Notes under the pieces: model-generated
The model's database searches: none
What the model was told of the DNA's origin: nothing
What the model saw: only the letters and a program-made list of their open reading frames with translations
Shown: in pieces, positions 26,901 to 34,209 of the stretch
Position numbering within the stretch: position 1 is the stretch's first letter
Layout: every line of letters begins with the position of its first letter
Assembly (NCBI GenBank): GCA_012934845.2
Contig: WNNJ02001911.1
Span: forward strand, 186,001-250,000
Reading direction: 5' to 3'
DNA: 64,000 nucleotides
From: Pomphorhynchus laevis
Taxonomy: Eukaryota; Acanthocephala; Palaeacanthocephala; Echinorhynchida; Pomphorhynchidae
Position numbers and translations under genes: made by a program

Positions 26901-29900
26901 TTTAAATTTACAAGAAACATATTTTTGCATGAGCATTCATGCATACCATATAATATAAAATATAATACATTAAATGATGAAATTTTAAAAATTTCAACAA
27001 TTTGTAACGATATTGGCTTTCTTCAAAATCATTTAAATAATTAAATAGATGCATATTTTCAACTAGGTTACTATAAAAATACCATCAAACAGAAAATAGT
27101 TAAATATATAAATCAACACAATAATATTAAAAATAAATTTGAAATTATTAACGGAAAATATTTATGGATGGATAATTACGTCCTTAACACGTATTTGGCC
27201 CCGCTGTTATGTTGGGTAGAGGAGTTAGGGACCGAAACCTTTTAGCATAGCAGTTCTTCATGATGACCTCTAATTCTTATTCTGATACAACGTATGTTAT
27301 TTATTAGTCAATTCATAAAAATGACTTTTATTTTAAATTTCAATTTTTTATTTTAGCTTGATTTGAATTATAAAAAATCTTATAACAATTATTTATTTTA
27401 TTATTTAATTATTAAATTTTGATTTATCATTATTATGTTTTGTTTATTTTCTATTATAATTATTTTAATTTATAATTGTTTATTTTATATATTTATTTTA
27501 TTTTATTCGAGTTATTATATTAATGTTATCATAATAAATGCATTTTAATTTAATAATATGCTTTTTAAATTAGAATATGTTAGCATATTTCACAATCATA
27601 GCTTTTTCTCTTTAATATATTTTACTCTTTTGTTTTGTGTGAGGCACAGTAATTCAATATATAAAAATATTTTATATACCTCTATTTCTTTAACTCTCTT
27701 ATTTTAGTTGCTTATATTCAATTAACTCAACAATTATTGATGTTTTTATATATGATAAGTGTCTTTATAATGACACGTGTTTAACATTATATTTTTTATA
27801 GGTAATCATCGATCGTTTGTAGAAGATTTGTAAATAATGATACTAACGAAAGCTTATTTACGTGTTATGCGACGTAGAAATGAAATAATCCGTAAGCGGT
27901 TTGTTCATATCCTGATATACATTGCTTGCCCGATCCATATCAATAAGGGAAAATTGTGGTTGTAATAGCATTAAGGTTAAACCTGTTCGACAAGCAATAA
28001 CAGCGAAAATAAAAACATTATAATGTAAAACCTTTTGGTGTAATTCTGTTAAATTTCCTAGCGTGCTCATTGAGCTCACAATATTCAGCCAAGCTCTTAA
28101 TTTCGTCAATATCGATATTAATCTGCAATCATATAGGTAGCTAATATTAAATATCATCTTTCTAACCAGTATATATCTACGGAATATTTCAAAGATTTGA
28201 TTTGCTGTCAGTTGTGAAGATATGCCACATTTTCTATTATTTGAGTAAACTCTTAAGAAGCAAAATTAAATGCTTAATAAAAATATAGTTTCTAAAAACC
28301 TTTGACATAGATCGATGATATCTTTGCGTGAAGTTAGCTGCTCAAATATAGTTGATGTCTTTTGATCTGATATCCTTCCGTTCTGATTATTTGAAAATAA
28401 AAGTAATTAGAAGTTAATTTCTTTTATCCAATAAAATGAGATTAAATTGTCTTGATGGAAAATTAATGATTTTGATATATATTGTTATTAATTGTTTATT
28501 TTGGAACAGGATTGACGAAACGAACGCTAACTTTAAGATAAAAATTGGGATTTTCTTATGTTATCAGCTAAAGCTGATAAAAATAATTAATTAATATTCT
28601 TTTTGCTTTGTTATTTGTAGCCCCATAATTAAAAAATATGTTTATTATTATGCAAAATATATTTATATTTTTCAAATTGAAAAATTCAAACAAATTTAAA
28701 GTAATTTTCTCTTATTAATGTCGTTTCATACAAGAACGAGTAGTCAAATTAAAGTAATAATGTAAAATTTATTAAAATAATAAAAATATATTTATTGGCA
28801 TTATATAGACAAAAATAATGTAGTCTTTGGAGCATTTTAATGAGGACATACCAAACCAGCTATAAGTTTAGAAGTAAATACCTTAGTATTTACTAAGTAA
28901 AGACCTTAGTGAAATAGATCTCATTGTTTGATTTTAAGAATTTATGGAAAATATAAATTTTTAGCTAAGAATTTTTTAAGAATTGAAATTTATTAATAAG
29001 ATTATTAATTATAATTTCAAAATTTCAATCTTTTTTTATTTTTTAAAATTGAAATTTTAACTAAGAAAATCTTATTTTTGTTTGCTTCAAGAAAAAATTT
29101 AAAAGAAATGTAATATAATTCGTAATGTGAGCTACTTTACGGACATTGTGACCAGTGTGGTCTTACAACACAAAAAATAATATTATTAATAGCTCATTTG
29201 AAGTAATTAAAGTAAGCATGCCTAAATTATTACTTTATATTATTAAACGAAATAATTATTTAATGCATATTTTAAATTTTTAATTGTGATAATCAAAAAT
29301 AATAGCAAAATAATTATTTAATGATAATAAATAAATAACAAATTAATAATTATTTAATCCAATAATGATATAATTTTATATAAATATTATGGTAACTATT
29401 ACTAGACAATATATGCATTAGTCTTACAATAATCCAATGTAATGGTTTTAGTGTGACTTCGCTATTCATACACATACCGATTTGTAAATTGCTTTTTCAA
29501 TGTCCTCTTTTGATAAGCCTTCAATTAGCAACTCTGTTTTAATGGCGTTTAAATATTTCCAGAATGATCGATGCAACAACTTTTTCGTAAAATTTGAACT
29601 AAAAATGAAATAATCACATGCAAGCATCCGATTTTAATAAAAATAATTCATGTGTGATATCATCGCTATAATTAATATTAATATTAATTTGGTAAATTAA
29701 TTAAATAAATAATTAAAAATCATTCATACATTTAATAATTATTAAATAATTAATCAAAATATGTTTCATTGTTATTCTCCTCTTTGATAATGGAAGAATA
29801 ATATCCAAACGAATACGAAATAATTGTAGATAAAATTTTCGATAAAAAATTATCAAAATTGTCAAATAATAGATTAGATTTAAGGCTTCAATTAAAAATG

Positions 29901-32900
29901 AAATGATTTCTCATTTTTGAAAAACAAAAATGGTTTGATAAATTCTTTCATTCACAATTTGTCGCAATCTTTTAAATTTTATTATTAAAAGAAATCAAAT
30001 TAATAAAAGTGTTCAACTATTACTTGATAGTTAATTCAACATGTGTTTAAATAACAGGTGATTTTGTGTTTGCTAGACATTTTTACATAGAAGATGCATT
30101 TATGGAATTATTCAATTATACAAATAAAGATTCGAATTTAGCAGCTAGAGTAGAAAGGCTTTAAAACCTCTACCCTGTAGTTTAATGGCAATTTAAACCT
30201 TCAGTTTAAATTACCATTGATCTAATTAATTTGATTAATTAAATGATCAATTATATTTATTTAAATTAATGTCATTATTTGATAATTGATTAAATTAATT
30301 GATATTACAATTAAGTGCAAAAATCTGCAATATTTTTAAAATACACAATTTAGCAGTTAACCGTAAATTGTTTTACTGGCAGTAAAAACAAAACGAGTAT
30401 TTTTTAAGCATTATTCAAATTAATTATGAAATTAATTAAACAAATTAATTATGTTTTGATTATTTTATAAATTAGGTTTTTAATTTAATTTATTTGAACT
30501 ATTAAAAAGCATAAGTCAATATATTTATTTAAATTTTTGAATGCTTTGTTATTTATTTTTAGAACATCTTTCTTCTTTCTGAATAGGGATGCAAGGGTAT
30601 TCGAGTTTATCAAAAATACCTTCTAGTTTTGTTATGTTCAGTTTACTGCACATTTTTTTGTATTAAAAAAAACAATTCTTAGCTTTATGAAATTCTTAGC
30701 GAAAAATTGAAATTTTAATTAAAAATTTTTAATATTTTTTCATTTTTTAAGAATTGCAATTTGTTTAAAAATTTCAATTCAAATTTTTGAAAATTTCAAT
30801 CTTTTTTCAATATCTTAAAAATTGAAATGTTAGCTAAGAATTTTTAAGAATTGAAATTCTCAATTCTTAGCTTTATTTGCTTTATGTTTTTAACTTATTA
30901 ATTATCAACTGGTATTTAATGCTTTTATTATTTTGCTATATTAGATTATGCTAATTGGGTTTATATTTACAAATTAGTAAAATACTCCTTTACTTTCAAG
31001 TTTTGTATTTTCAAAACTTTTATAAATTATTATGTTAATAGATTTATATTTATAATCAATGTACATCAGTTTCAGCAAAAATAAAGTATAATAATCAAAT
31101 AAATATATACCAGTTTATATATTCAATCAAATCTGTTTTATCAGCGTCAAGGCGTAGTCGATTGATTAAAAACATCAAAGATTTTTGTATTAGCACAACG
31201 GATTTAGCTGTGGGTGCTAAGAAGTCAAGAGAACTATTTATATTTCTCAACACCAAAGTAAAGCCTCGAGTCAGCTAATATTAACATGAACAGTACAAAA
31301 TATAACTAAAATATATGTAGTGTAACATACGTCACTCCATTTGATAACATTAGCTTCAACATTATTTGTGTGAACTGTGCTTTCAAGTGCTGGTTCGATT
31401 GATTCAATATGCCAAAGAGGAACTATTTTTAAACACATGATTGAAAATGTGATATAATGTCAATATTGAAAACTCATCAGTATAGTAAATAAATTTTAAT
31501 ACATTCATAATTAATAAATAGTTAATTTATGAATGTATATTTAGAAATATTTATAATTTATTTTAATTTATATTTTAATAAATTTATTACTTATATAATA
31601 ATATATTTTTATTTGTATTTGGTATCCGATTATTCAAATAAGTGGATAATTATATATACCTACAGGATCATCATAACACTTTCTGCAATCCAGGTTCATT
31701 TTAAGACGCTTTTATATTTAATCTAATTGAATTAGATTAATAAAATCGGGAAAATAAAATTTCTGCTTTTATATATAAGGAATGTTTGCGACCGCTGCCT
31801 GGGGTCATTTGAAGACTCACTGTAATATTTAATATATAGAATAGACAACCAGGCTATAATTATATATATAGAACTTTTTAAGTAATTATCATCACTTTAT
31901 AATAAATAATAAATTACTTTAAATAATTACTTTAAATAATTATTATAATAATGTAATTATTATAATAATTAATATAATAGCATTAATTAATATTGCTATT
32001 AAAGTAATTAATAATGGATTCTATGCATCTTATTGTAGTCACGGTGTATCTGTCGAATATTTACTAAACTATAAATTCACTCCTCTTGAAGTGCTCAAGA
32101 CCAGCACCGCAGAGGAATAGAATATTCCTCTAGAAGAATTCCTTCAAATGAATTTAACTAGAATTAGCCTGTTCTATACATAAATTACTCTTTTCGTCAT
32201 ATTGTGTGAATTTTTCTTTCGTGATATTGAATAACAATAGGTCAGTTTGTTTCATCTTATGTGAATATTGATTTTTCAGCCATTTGATTGAAAATCAACA
32301 GGATAGTTTATTTCATTACATGTGAATATTGATTTTTCAGACATTTGCAGAAACATACACTTCCAAAAGTTTCGATAGCGAAAATTAATTATAAAATAAA
32401 GTAAAATTGAAATAACATTTGCCATAAAGCACAATAATAAAAATATATGGACGATAAGCAGCAAATAGTGTAACGAGAAAGAGGAAAATGGGCATAACAA
32501 TTATATTATGAAAGGAAACATGTATAGTGAGTAAAATGATAATAATTTTAAGAATCACACCTTAAATTATGTAGTAATTTTATTAAGAAAGATGATTACA
32601 AAACTTTCATGTTTAAAAATGGCAAAGAATGCGATGGTAAATATAAAGATCTTAATGCTCTCAATCTTAATGCAATCAATTGTATTGCTTGCGGTTCAGT
32701 ATTTTATTGCTTGCGAAGAAGTCTGTACTTAACTACATTAAACGTATTAAACGTATTGAACGTGTTGGACGTATTAAACGTATTAGACGTATTAAACGTA
32801 TTGGACGTATTAAATGTATTGGACGTATTAAACGTATTGGACGTATTAAACGTATTGGACGTATTAAACGTATTGGACGTATTAAACGTATTGGACGTAT

Positions 32901-34209
32901 TAAACGTATTGGACGTATTAAACGTATTGGACGTATTAAACGTATTGGACGTATTAAACGTATTGGACGTATTAAATGTATTGGTGTATTAAACGTATTG
33001 TACGTATTATAAACGTATGATTGAAAGTATTGCACGTATTATAAACGTATTATTGAACGTATAAAACGTATTATTATTAAACGTATTAATCCGAACTTTG
33101 TACATTTTCATAACGTTCGTGTATGCGGAGATTGAAGATAAAATTATTTCACGAATAAATTATTAATGAAGCGTTACGTAAATTTTCGTGACTGTTAAGA
33201 TTGAATAAGTTGTTTATATGAACGAATATGCTTGAGTTTAAAACAGTTTTTCCTATGAAGGAATATGTTTAAATTGAAATAAGTTGTTTTATGAAGGAAT
33301 ATTATGTTTGCATCACATTTGATGTGCAGCATTAGACTTTGGCAATAAAAATACTTTAGATCGAAAAGTAAAGGCCAAAACACTTGCGTTTTCAAAGTGG
33401 TAATTTTGCTTATAGATTTATTTTATCAGCAACATAACCGATTCAATTTACTAAATACTTTTGTACGCTTTCGTAAATTTAAAATATTAATTTTAAGTAC
33501 TGCATTAATATAAATTACAAAATAGTGATAAAAATCCACCTTTTTCATATATCTGAACGAATAGTTGCAATCATATATTTGTTATGTTGTATTTAGACAG
33601 TCATTTTAAGAACGCATATGACAATAATTTGATATTGCTGTATGCGTTTTGTCGTTCGCTATTATCTGCAGCACAGCATAACGCTTTCCTTACTATTTAA
33701 ATGTATTTAATCTTAGAATGCATGCAGATGGAGAGAAATATACATAACTTTAAAAATAAAGAATTATTGGAGCTGGATCAAAGAAAGAAGGAACATTTTA
33801 TTTGATATTTCACTAACCTCTCTTAGCATCTTCAGATAATTTTCTGAAGATGTTAACAGTAGTTAGCGAAATATCAAAAATAATTTATTCTTTCCTTTGA
33901 TCCAGCTCCAATAATTCCCTATCAATAAATGCATCATTATCAACTATTTATAAAATCTCTAAAACATTAATGATATATGCAATTGAGTAAGATTGATCTT
34001 CTTATGTTTTTAAAATCATCAAAACGGAAGCATACGTATGTGAGACTGTGTTTGAGATTTCCCTTGTTTCTGAACTGTACACAATTCGTCATATGTGTCT
34101 GATAACCGATTAATTACAGCTTCATCTACTTGGTTTATTCTGCATTTCATAAGTGAAACTCCTGATCGTAATAGAGACAACCCTTCGAGTATTTCAAAAT
34201 CCATTGCTG
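5757..34209 (-). CDS. PLC-like gene of the PRIP/PLCL type, 17 exons, both ends missing
   Basis: Exons (high to low coordinate): 34036-34209, 31331-31422, 31111-31274, 29478-29598, 28300-28382, 28167-28251, 28032-28122, 27862-27982, 20343-20428, 20164-20290, 18383-18471, 18256-18335, 18182-18208, 16529-16769, 9006-9125, 8846-8919, 5757-5945. I placed each by AG/GT borders and PLC motifs; all phases match, giving 653 codons from the ATG at 34204 with no stop. Domain order is PH, EF-hands, X (motifs STSHNTYL, CVELD), Y (RTDSSN, NGCQL, VAINFQT, NGNCGYVLRP), C2. Active PLCs cleave PIP2. Here the X-domain Glu of the usual SIENHCS is Gln (NIQNEC) and the Trp of ELDxWDG is Val, so loss of catalysis is inferred. 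Known PRIPs act as IP3- and phosphatase-binding scaffolds. The open phase-correct chain argues for a functional or recently functional gene. PLC family is near certain; PRIP subtype less so. Confidence 0.88.
6304..7279 (+). mobile_element. LINE-like element, C-terminal region with CCHC-type and endonuclease-like parts
   Basis: Plus strand reads GASAWLYCKPLRKDNLNLSP and FRNAFAAHYGWNPPFVPHKC, then CQCGDDFSIIHTLSCQTGGL, RHNILSDL. In a shifted frame LDVECRGLFGSW and SASMCIRAARS follow. This matches a widespread animal retroelement C-terminus (RYGW.....P..C.CG..F...H.LSC..GG....RHN..RDL, then LD.R.RGFW, then SAIMCIRG.RS), which looks like a zinc-binding motif followed by a restriction-like endonuclease fold. 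The clade name is uncertain. It carries frameshifts and lacks the RT. Confidence 0.65.
7757..8520 (+). mobile_element. RTE retrotransposon, 5'-truncated, 3' end
   Basis: An open frame of about 252 codons ends at 8514. It contains FKYLGTILSASG, CDRRIKDHLKSKIYRSIIRP, MLRWISGITRYDHVRN, LRWYGHVLR and GKRPRGRPKHRWLDDLH, the C-terminal part of RTE reverse transcriptases. The tail GAAGAATAAGAATAAG is the usual RTE microsatellite-like end. The intact frame suggests a younger insertion than the 10.9-14.3 kb copy. It sits in a PLC-like gene intron, opposite in orientation. Confidence 0.88.
8846..8919 (-). CDS. PLC-like gene exon: start of C2 domain
   Basis: 74 nt, phase-compatible on both sides. VLKIKKINTNVYKAK fits the first C2 strand (L.IKIISGQN.PK.K). 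Similarity is modest; the assignment rests mainly on position and phase. Confidence 0.55.
9006..9125 (-). CDS. PLC-like gene exon: end of Y domain
   Basis: 120 nt. With the previous exon it reads CQL-VAINFQT, then GYFRNNGNCGYVLRPK and TYFTELN. The NGNCGYVLRP wording and trailing YF are closest to PRIP proteins as I recall them. Acceptor context GTATTTTAG, donor GTAGGC. The 7.4-kb intron upstream contains the whole decayed RTE at 10.9-14.3 kb. Confidence 0.9.
9126..10904. other. Intron sequence, A/T repeats
   Basis: Part of the 7.4-kb intron. It holds runs of CTAATTATCTAATTAG-type repeats (about 9640-9820), one small GC palindrome AAGGCGCAGCGCCTT near 9920, and no recognisable coding sequence. 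Confidence 0.6.
10905..14280 (-). mobile_element. Decayed RTE-clade LINE resembling Rex3, near full length
   Basis: Reading down the minus strand: KCTWHQDT-like and AELSTDH motifs (endonuclease, about 13.0-13.3 kb), DRYRHAKNA linker (12.4 kb), SGKIPDDWQTGVVIPIYNK (11.95 kb), F.DLDTVFDR-like RT core, DCPLSSFLF, then DRFTAECQVADMKVSKSKT and GGKGLVNVKLFKYMGV (11.2-11.4 kb). These match the RTE/Rex3 order EN then RT. Many stops and shifts break it. Open frames on the plus strand here (12346-12600, 13084-13371) are antisense shadows. Exact ends are approximate. Confidence 0.8.
12585..12690 (+). pseudogene. Short reverse-transcriptase scrap, opposite orientation
   Basis: Plus strand reads KRALVIPVFKKRDTVNAQNY followed by QPLRLTVI, an RT motif 1 phrase (W..A.VIP.FKKGD....NYRPISL). 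It interrupts the minus-strand RTE between its endonuclease and linker, so it is probably a small LINE insertion or rearrangement. Confidence 0.55.
15390..16076. repeat. Local tandem duplication in an intron
   Basis: A ~185-bp block (starting TTTATATTTCTTGCTGAAAT) at 15397-15582 recurs at 15831-16016. The block ACACCTGAAGATGGGTGACA at 15746 recurs as ACACCTAGAGATGGGTGACA at 16019. The second copy lacks about 160 bp between blocks. A smaller direct repeat (CCAACATGTTTAATATTAAA) lies at 15298 and 15360. Confidence 0.8.
16529..16769 (-). CDS. PLC-like gene exon: Y domain
   Basis: 241 nt. Contains FNSISTVEQFKSASISE, CRVYPLGLRTDSSNF and EIWINGCQL, matching F.S..E......, LSRIYP.G.R.DSSN and W..GCQ of the Y domain. 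The start at 16769 is phase-consistent but its acceptor is weak. A stronger acceptor at 16825 adds a TIDESMER-like stretch that then falls out of frame. Donor GTATAT. Confidence 0.85.
16825..18181. other. Intron sequence, no gene seen
   Basis: A/T-rich intron between the microexon and the Y-domain exon. It has one hairpin at 17251-17277 (arms CCTTCTGGCG) and no coding signal that I can support. Confidence 0.55.
18182..18208 (-). CDS. PLC-like gene 27-nt microexon, X-Y linker
   Basis: Nine codons (ARVNTKVQG) between acceptor context TATATTTTAG and the consensus donor GTAAGT, in phase 0 on both sides. Skipping it would keep the frame. The linker is very short compared with the acidic linker of most PLCs, so an exon may be unrecognised here. 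Confidence 0.6.
18256..18335 (-). CDS. PLC-like gene exon: end of X domain
   Basis: 80 nt. Reads NEPLPSPEMLKYKIVVR, the LPSPE.LK.KI.(I/V)K signature that closes the X domain. Ends in phase 0 at donor GTAATT. A 47-nt intron follows. Confidence 0.88.
18383..18471 (-). CDS. PLC-like gene exon: X domain, Gln replaces catalytic Glu
   Basis: 89 nt. FPVILNIQNECTDLTQQRKM aligns with YPVILSIENHCS..QQ..MA. The calcium-ligand Glu is Gln and the following His is Glu. A 47-nt intron follows. Confidence 0.87.
18472..20163. other. Intron sequence, no gene seen
   Basis: A/T-rich intron. GTTAGCATCTTCAGAAAAT near 19708 resembles the centre of the palindromic element at 33761-33917. Nothing else recognisable. 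Confidence 0.5.
20164..20290 (-). CDS. PLC-like gene exon: X domain with ELD motif
   Basis: 127 nt. With the preceding exon it reads CVELDVVDG, then GEPKICHKNTPT and IKEVAFITSP. The Glu and Asp of ELD and the His of ICHKNT align with active-site residues. The Trp normally in ELDxWDG is Val. PRIP proteins also show ELDV here. Donor GTATGT. Confidence 0.9.
20343..20428 (-). CDS. PLC-like gene exon: X domain
   Basis: 86 nt. The sequence YLLGHQRRGKISIQGYVQTL then NGRCVE continues HNTYL..Q..G.SS..GY..AL..GCRCVE. The reading is in a different frame from the long open frame over this region, and it is forced by the 52-nt intron that follows (donor GTACTT). Confidence 0.88.
21040..21590. repeat. Palindromic element with internal direct repeats
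   Basis: Outer arms are inverted copies (CGCTTATAGCATTACATTAC at left, GTAATGTGATGCGATAAGC at right, with ATTCAATTGAA-type stretches inside). Between them two direct repeats begin TTGAGATCAAAATTGAC and TTGAGGTCAAAATTGAC and end in TGCTTTAAAC.TTATTTT. It has a MITE-like build. No terminal target duplication could be fixed. Confidence 0.65.
21596..23010. repeat. Three ~385-bp tandem repeats plus an inverted terminal copy
   Basis: CAGTCATTATTACCATTGCA recurs at 21596, 21971 and (as CAGTCATTGTTACAATTGAA) 22363, each followed by TATCTGCACGCTACTTTAAT and ACGTTTCACGTTTTGG-like wording. Copy three decays into an AACTGCTATTTTC microsatellite (22700-22820). At 22850-23010 the same wording appears reverse-complemented (AAACGTGACACGTAGG, TGATCAGTAGCTGATG). 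Confidence 0.8.
23940..25130 (+). mobile_element. LINE reverse-transcriptase C-terminal fragment, decayed
   Basis: GFLANRGVLQGNHLSPLLFS, LLYSDDLGI and, in other frames, YL.VTLASRWSLSPHLE and LFDKCLSRFTNG follow the order of RT motifs 4-7 (GV.QG.PLSPLLF, YADD, YLG). Several frameshifts. A 32-bp phrase (TTTAAAAGCAAT.GATGCGCTGAGG-like) is duplicated 90 bp apart at 24979 and 25069. Clade not resolved. Confidence 0.7.
25131..26199. other. Intron sequence, no gene seen
   Basis: A/T-rich. GGCCGAGTGGCTTCAATAAA at 25274 resembles a tRNA D-arm but no full cloverleaf follows. Confidence 0.5.
26200..27180 (+). mobile_element. Penelope-like element RT fragment
   Basis: NTYDFSTLYTNLDLVYIKEA is the PLE RT motif around the first catalytic Asp. 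VKGVLMGGNSSPIIADLFFS matches the G..MGG..SP..ADLF motif. YMKYMFNTLMIYVY is a decayed Y.R(Y/F).DD. The C-terminal part (FNLYRKDGIFKF, HEHSCIPYN) follows; no GIY-YIG domain is present. Reading frames are broken. The minus-strand piece at 37620-38030 is the same family. Confidence 0.78.
27181..27861. other. Intron sequence
   Basis: A short higher-GC patch at 27178-27300 (TAGAGGAGTTAGGGACCG) of unknown origin follows the PLE fragment, then A/T-rich sequence up to the X-domain exon. Confidence 0.45.
27862..27982 (-). CDS. PLC-like gene exon: start of X domain
   Basis: 121 nt. Contains VYQDMNKPLTDYFISTSHN, the hallmark opening of the PLC X domain (VYQDM..PLSHYFI.SSHNTY). The His and Asn of SHN correspond to the first catalytic His and a calcium-ligand Asn. 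Donor GTAAAT. The following 7.4-kb intron holds a LINE fragment, a PLE fragment and tandem repeats. Confidence 0.9.
28032..28122 (-). CDS. PLC-like gene exon: last EF-hand segment
   Basis: 91 nt in phase 0, ending with one base. INIDIDEIKSLAEYCELNEH then NRITPKG, matching the LT..GF motif just before the X domain. The upstream acceptor GATTGCAG is good. A 49-nt intron follows. Confidence 0.8.
28167..28251 (-). CDS. PLC-like gene exon: EF-hand region
   Basis: 85 nt: one base plus 28 codons. VYSNN followed by QLTANQIFEIFRR matches the YS.N..MT...L..F pattern that follows the EI..L segment in PLCs. Bounded by 48-nt and 44-nt introns. It is readable only when spliced, since the flanking frames shift. 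Confidence 0.78.
28300..28382 (-). CDS. PLC-like gene exon: EF-hand region
   Basis: 83 nt in phase 0. IFEQLTSRKDIIDLCQ corresponds to the F.(K/E).LT.R.EI..L segment of PLC EF-hand domains. The donor GTTTTT is weak. A 48-nt intron follows. Confidence 0.78.
29478..29598 (-). CDS. PLC-like gene exon: first EF-hand region
   Basis: 121 nt: one base plus 40 codons, with helical sequence SFWKYLNAIKTELLIEGLSK. Acceptor context ATTTTTAG, donor GTATGT. Position between PH and X domains identifies it as the EF-hand part. No canonical calcium loop is visible, as is common in PLCs. Confidence 0.75.
29599..31110. other. Intron sequence with dispersed AAATTTCAATT motif
   Basis: The segment at about 30670-30890, rich in TTCTTAGC and AAATTTCAATT, also appears at about 28950-29100, including short inverted copies. 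No coding sequence was recognised. Confidence 0.5.
31111..31274 (-). CDS. PLC-like gene exon: end of PH domain
   Basis: 164 nt starting in phase 0. FTLVLRNINSSLDFLAPTAK matches the PH strand-helix boundary of PLC-delta/PRIP (FSIVF..SLDLVA), followed by the C-terminal PH helix. Ends after two bases of a codon at donor GTATAT. Confidence 0.82.
31331..31422 (-). CDS. PLC-like gene exon: mid PH domain
   Basis: 92 nt: two bases plus 30 codons, ending in phase 0. PLWHIESIEPALEST fits the PH segment after the basic linker (PLDSIREVR in PRIP). Donor is GTATGT and acceptor context AAAAATAG. A 56-nt intron separates it from the next exon. Confidence 0.72.
31423..32737. other. Intron sequence, no gene seen
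   Basis: A/T-rich. A near-direct repeat GTGAATATTGATTTTTCAG occurs at 32262 and 32321. CTGGGGTCATTT at 31799 also occurs at 37891 beside a PLE piece. Confidence 0.5.
32738..33100. repeat. 18-bp minisatellite (ACGTATTAAACGTATTGG)n
   Basis: About fourteen near-perfect 18-bp units, each made of two diverged 9-mers, run from 32742 to about 33010 and then decay through CGTATTATAAACGTA variants. The unit is stop-free in several frames, giving artificial NVLDVL, IKRIGR and IRPIRL repeat peptides that I do not treat as proteins. Confidence 0.95.
33101..33760. other. Intron sequence, no gene seen
   Basis: A/T-rich with paired phrases TATGAACGAATATG and TATGAAGGAATATG. No coding signal supported. Confidence 0.45.
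33761..33917. mobile_element. 157-bp palindromic MITE-like element
   Basis: GAATTATTGGAGCTGGATCA at the left is the exact reverse complement of the right end, and the arms continue for about 75 bp to a small central loop at AGATAATTTTCT. No transposase. Superfamily and target duplication not determined. Confidence 0.85.
34036..34209 (-). CDS. PLC-like gene exon: first half of PH domain
   Basis: Preceded by the acceptor context TTTATTTAG and followed by the donor GTATGC. It contains LLRSGVSLMKCRIN and DELCTVQKQGKS, which fit the first PH strands of PLC-delta/PRIP proteins. The ATG at 34204-34202 lies five bases after the acceptor, so it may be the start codon or internal. No earlier exon was recognised. 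It ends with one base that completes a Leu codon with the next exon. Confidence 0.72.

Noticed and set aside
20151-28157. Hydrophobic minus-strand open frames that look like chemoreceptor pieces (20151-20435, 27858-28157)
   Set aside because: Their hydrophobic stretches are translated short introns. Spliced in phase, the flanking exons are PLC X-domain and EF-hand sequence.
32609-33035. Repeat proteins of 100-127 residues
   Set aside because: They are translations of the 18-bp minisatellite in different frames and strands, with no other support.
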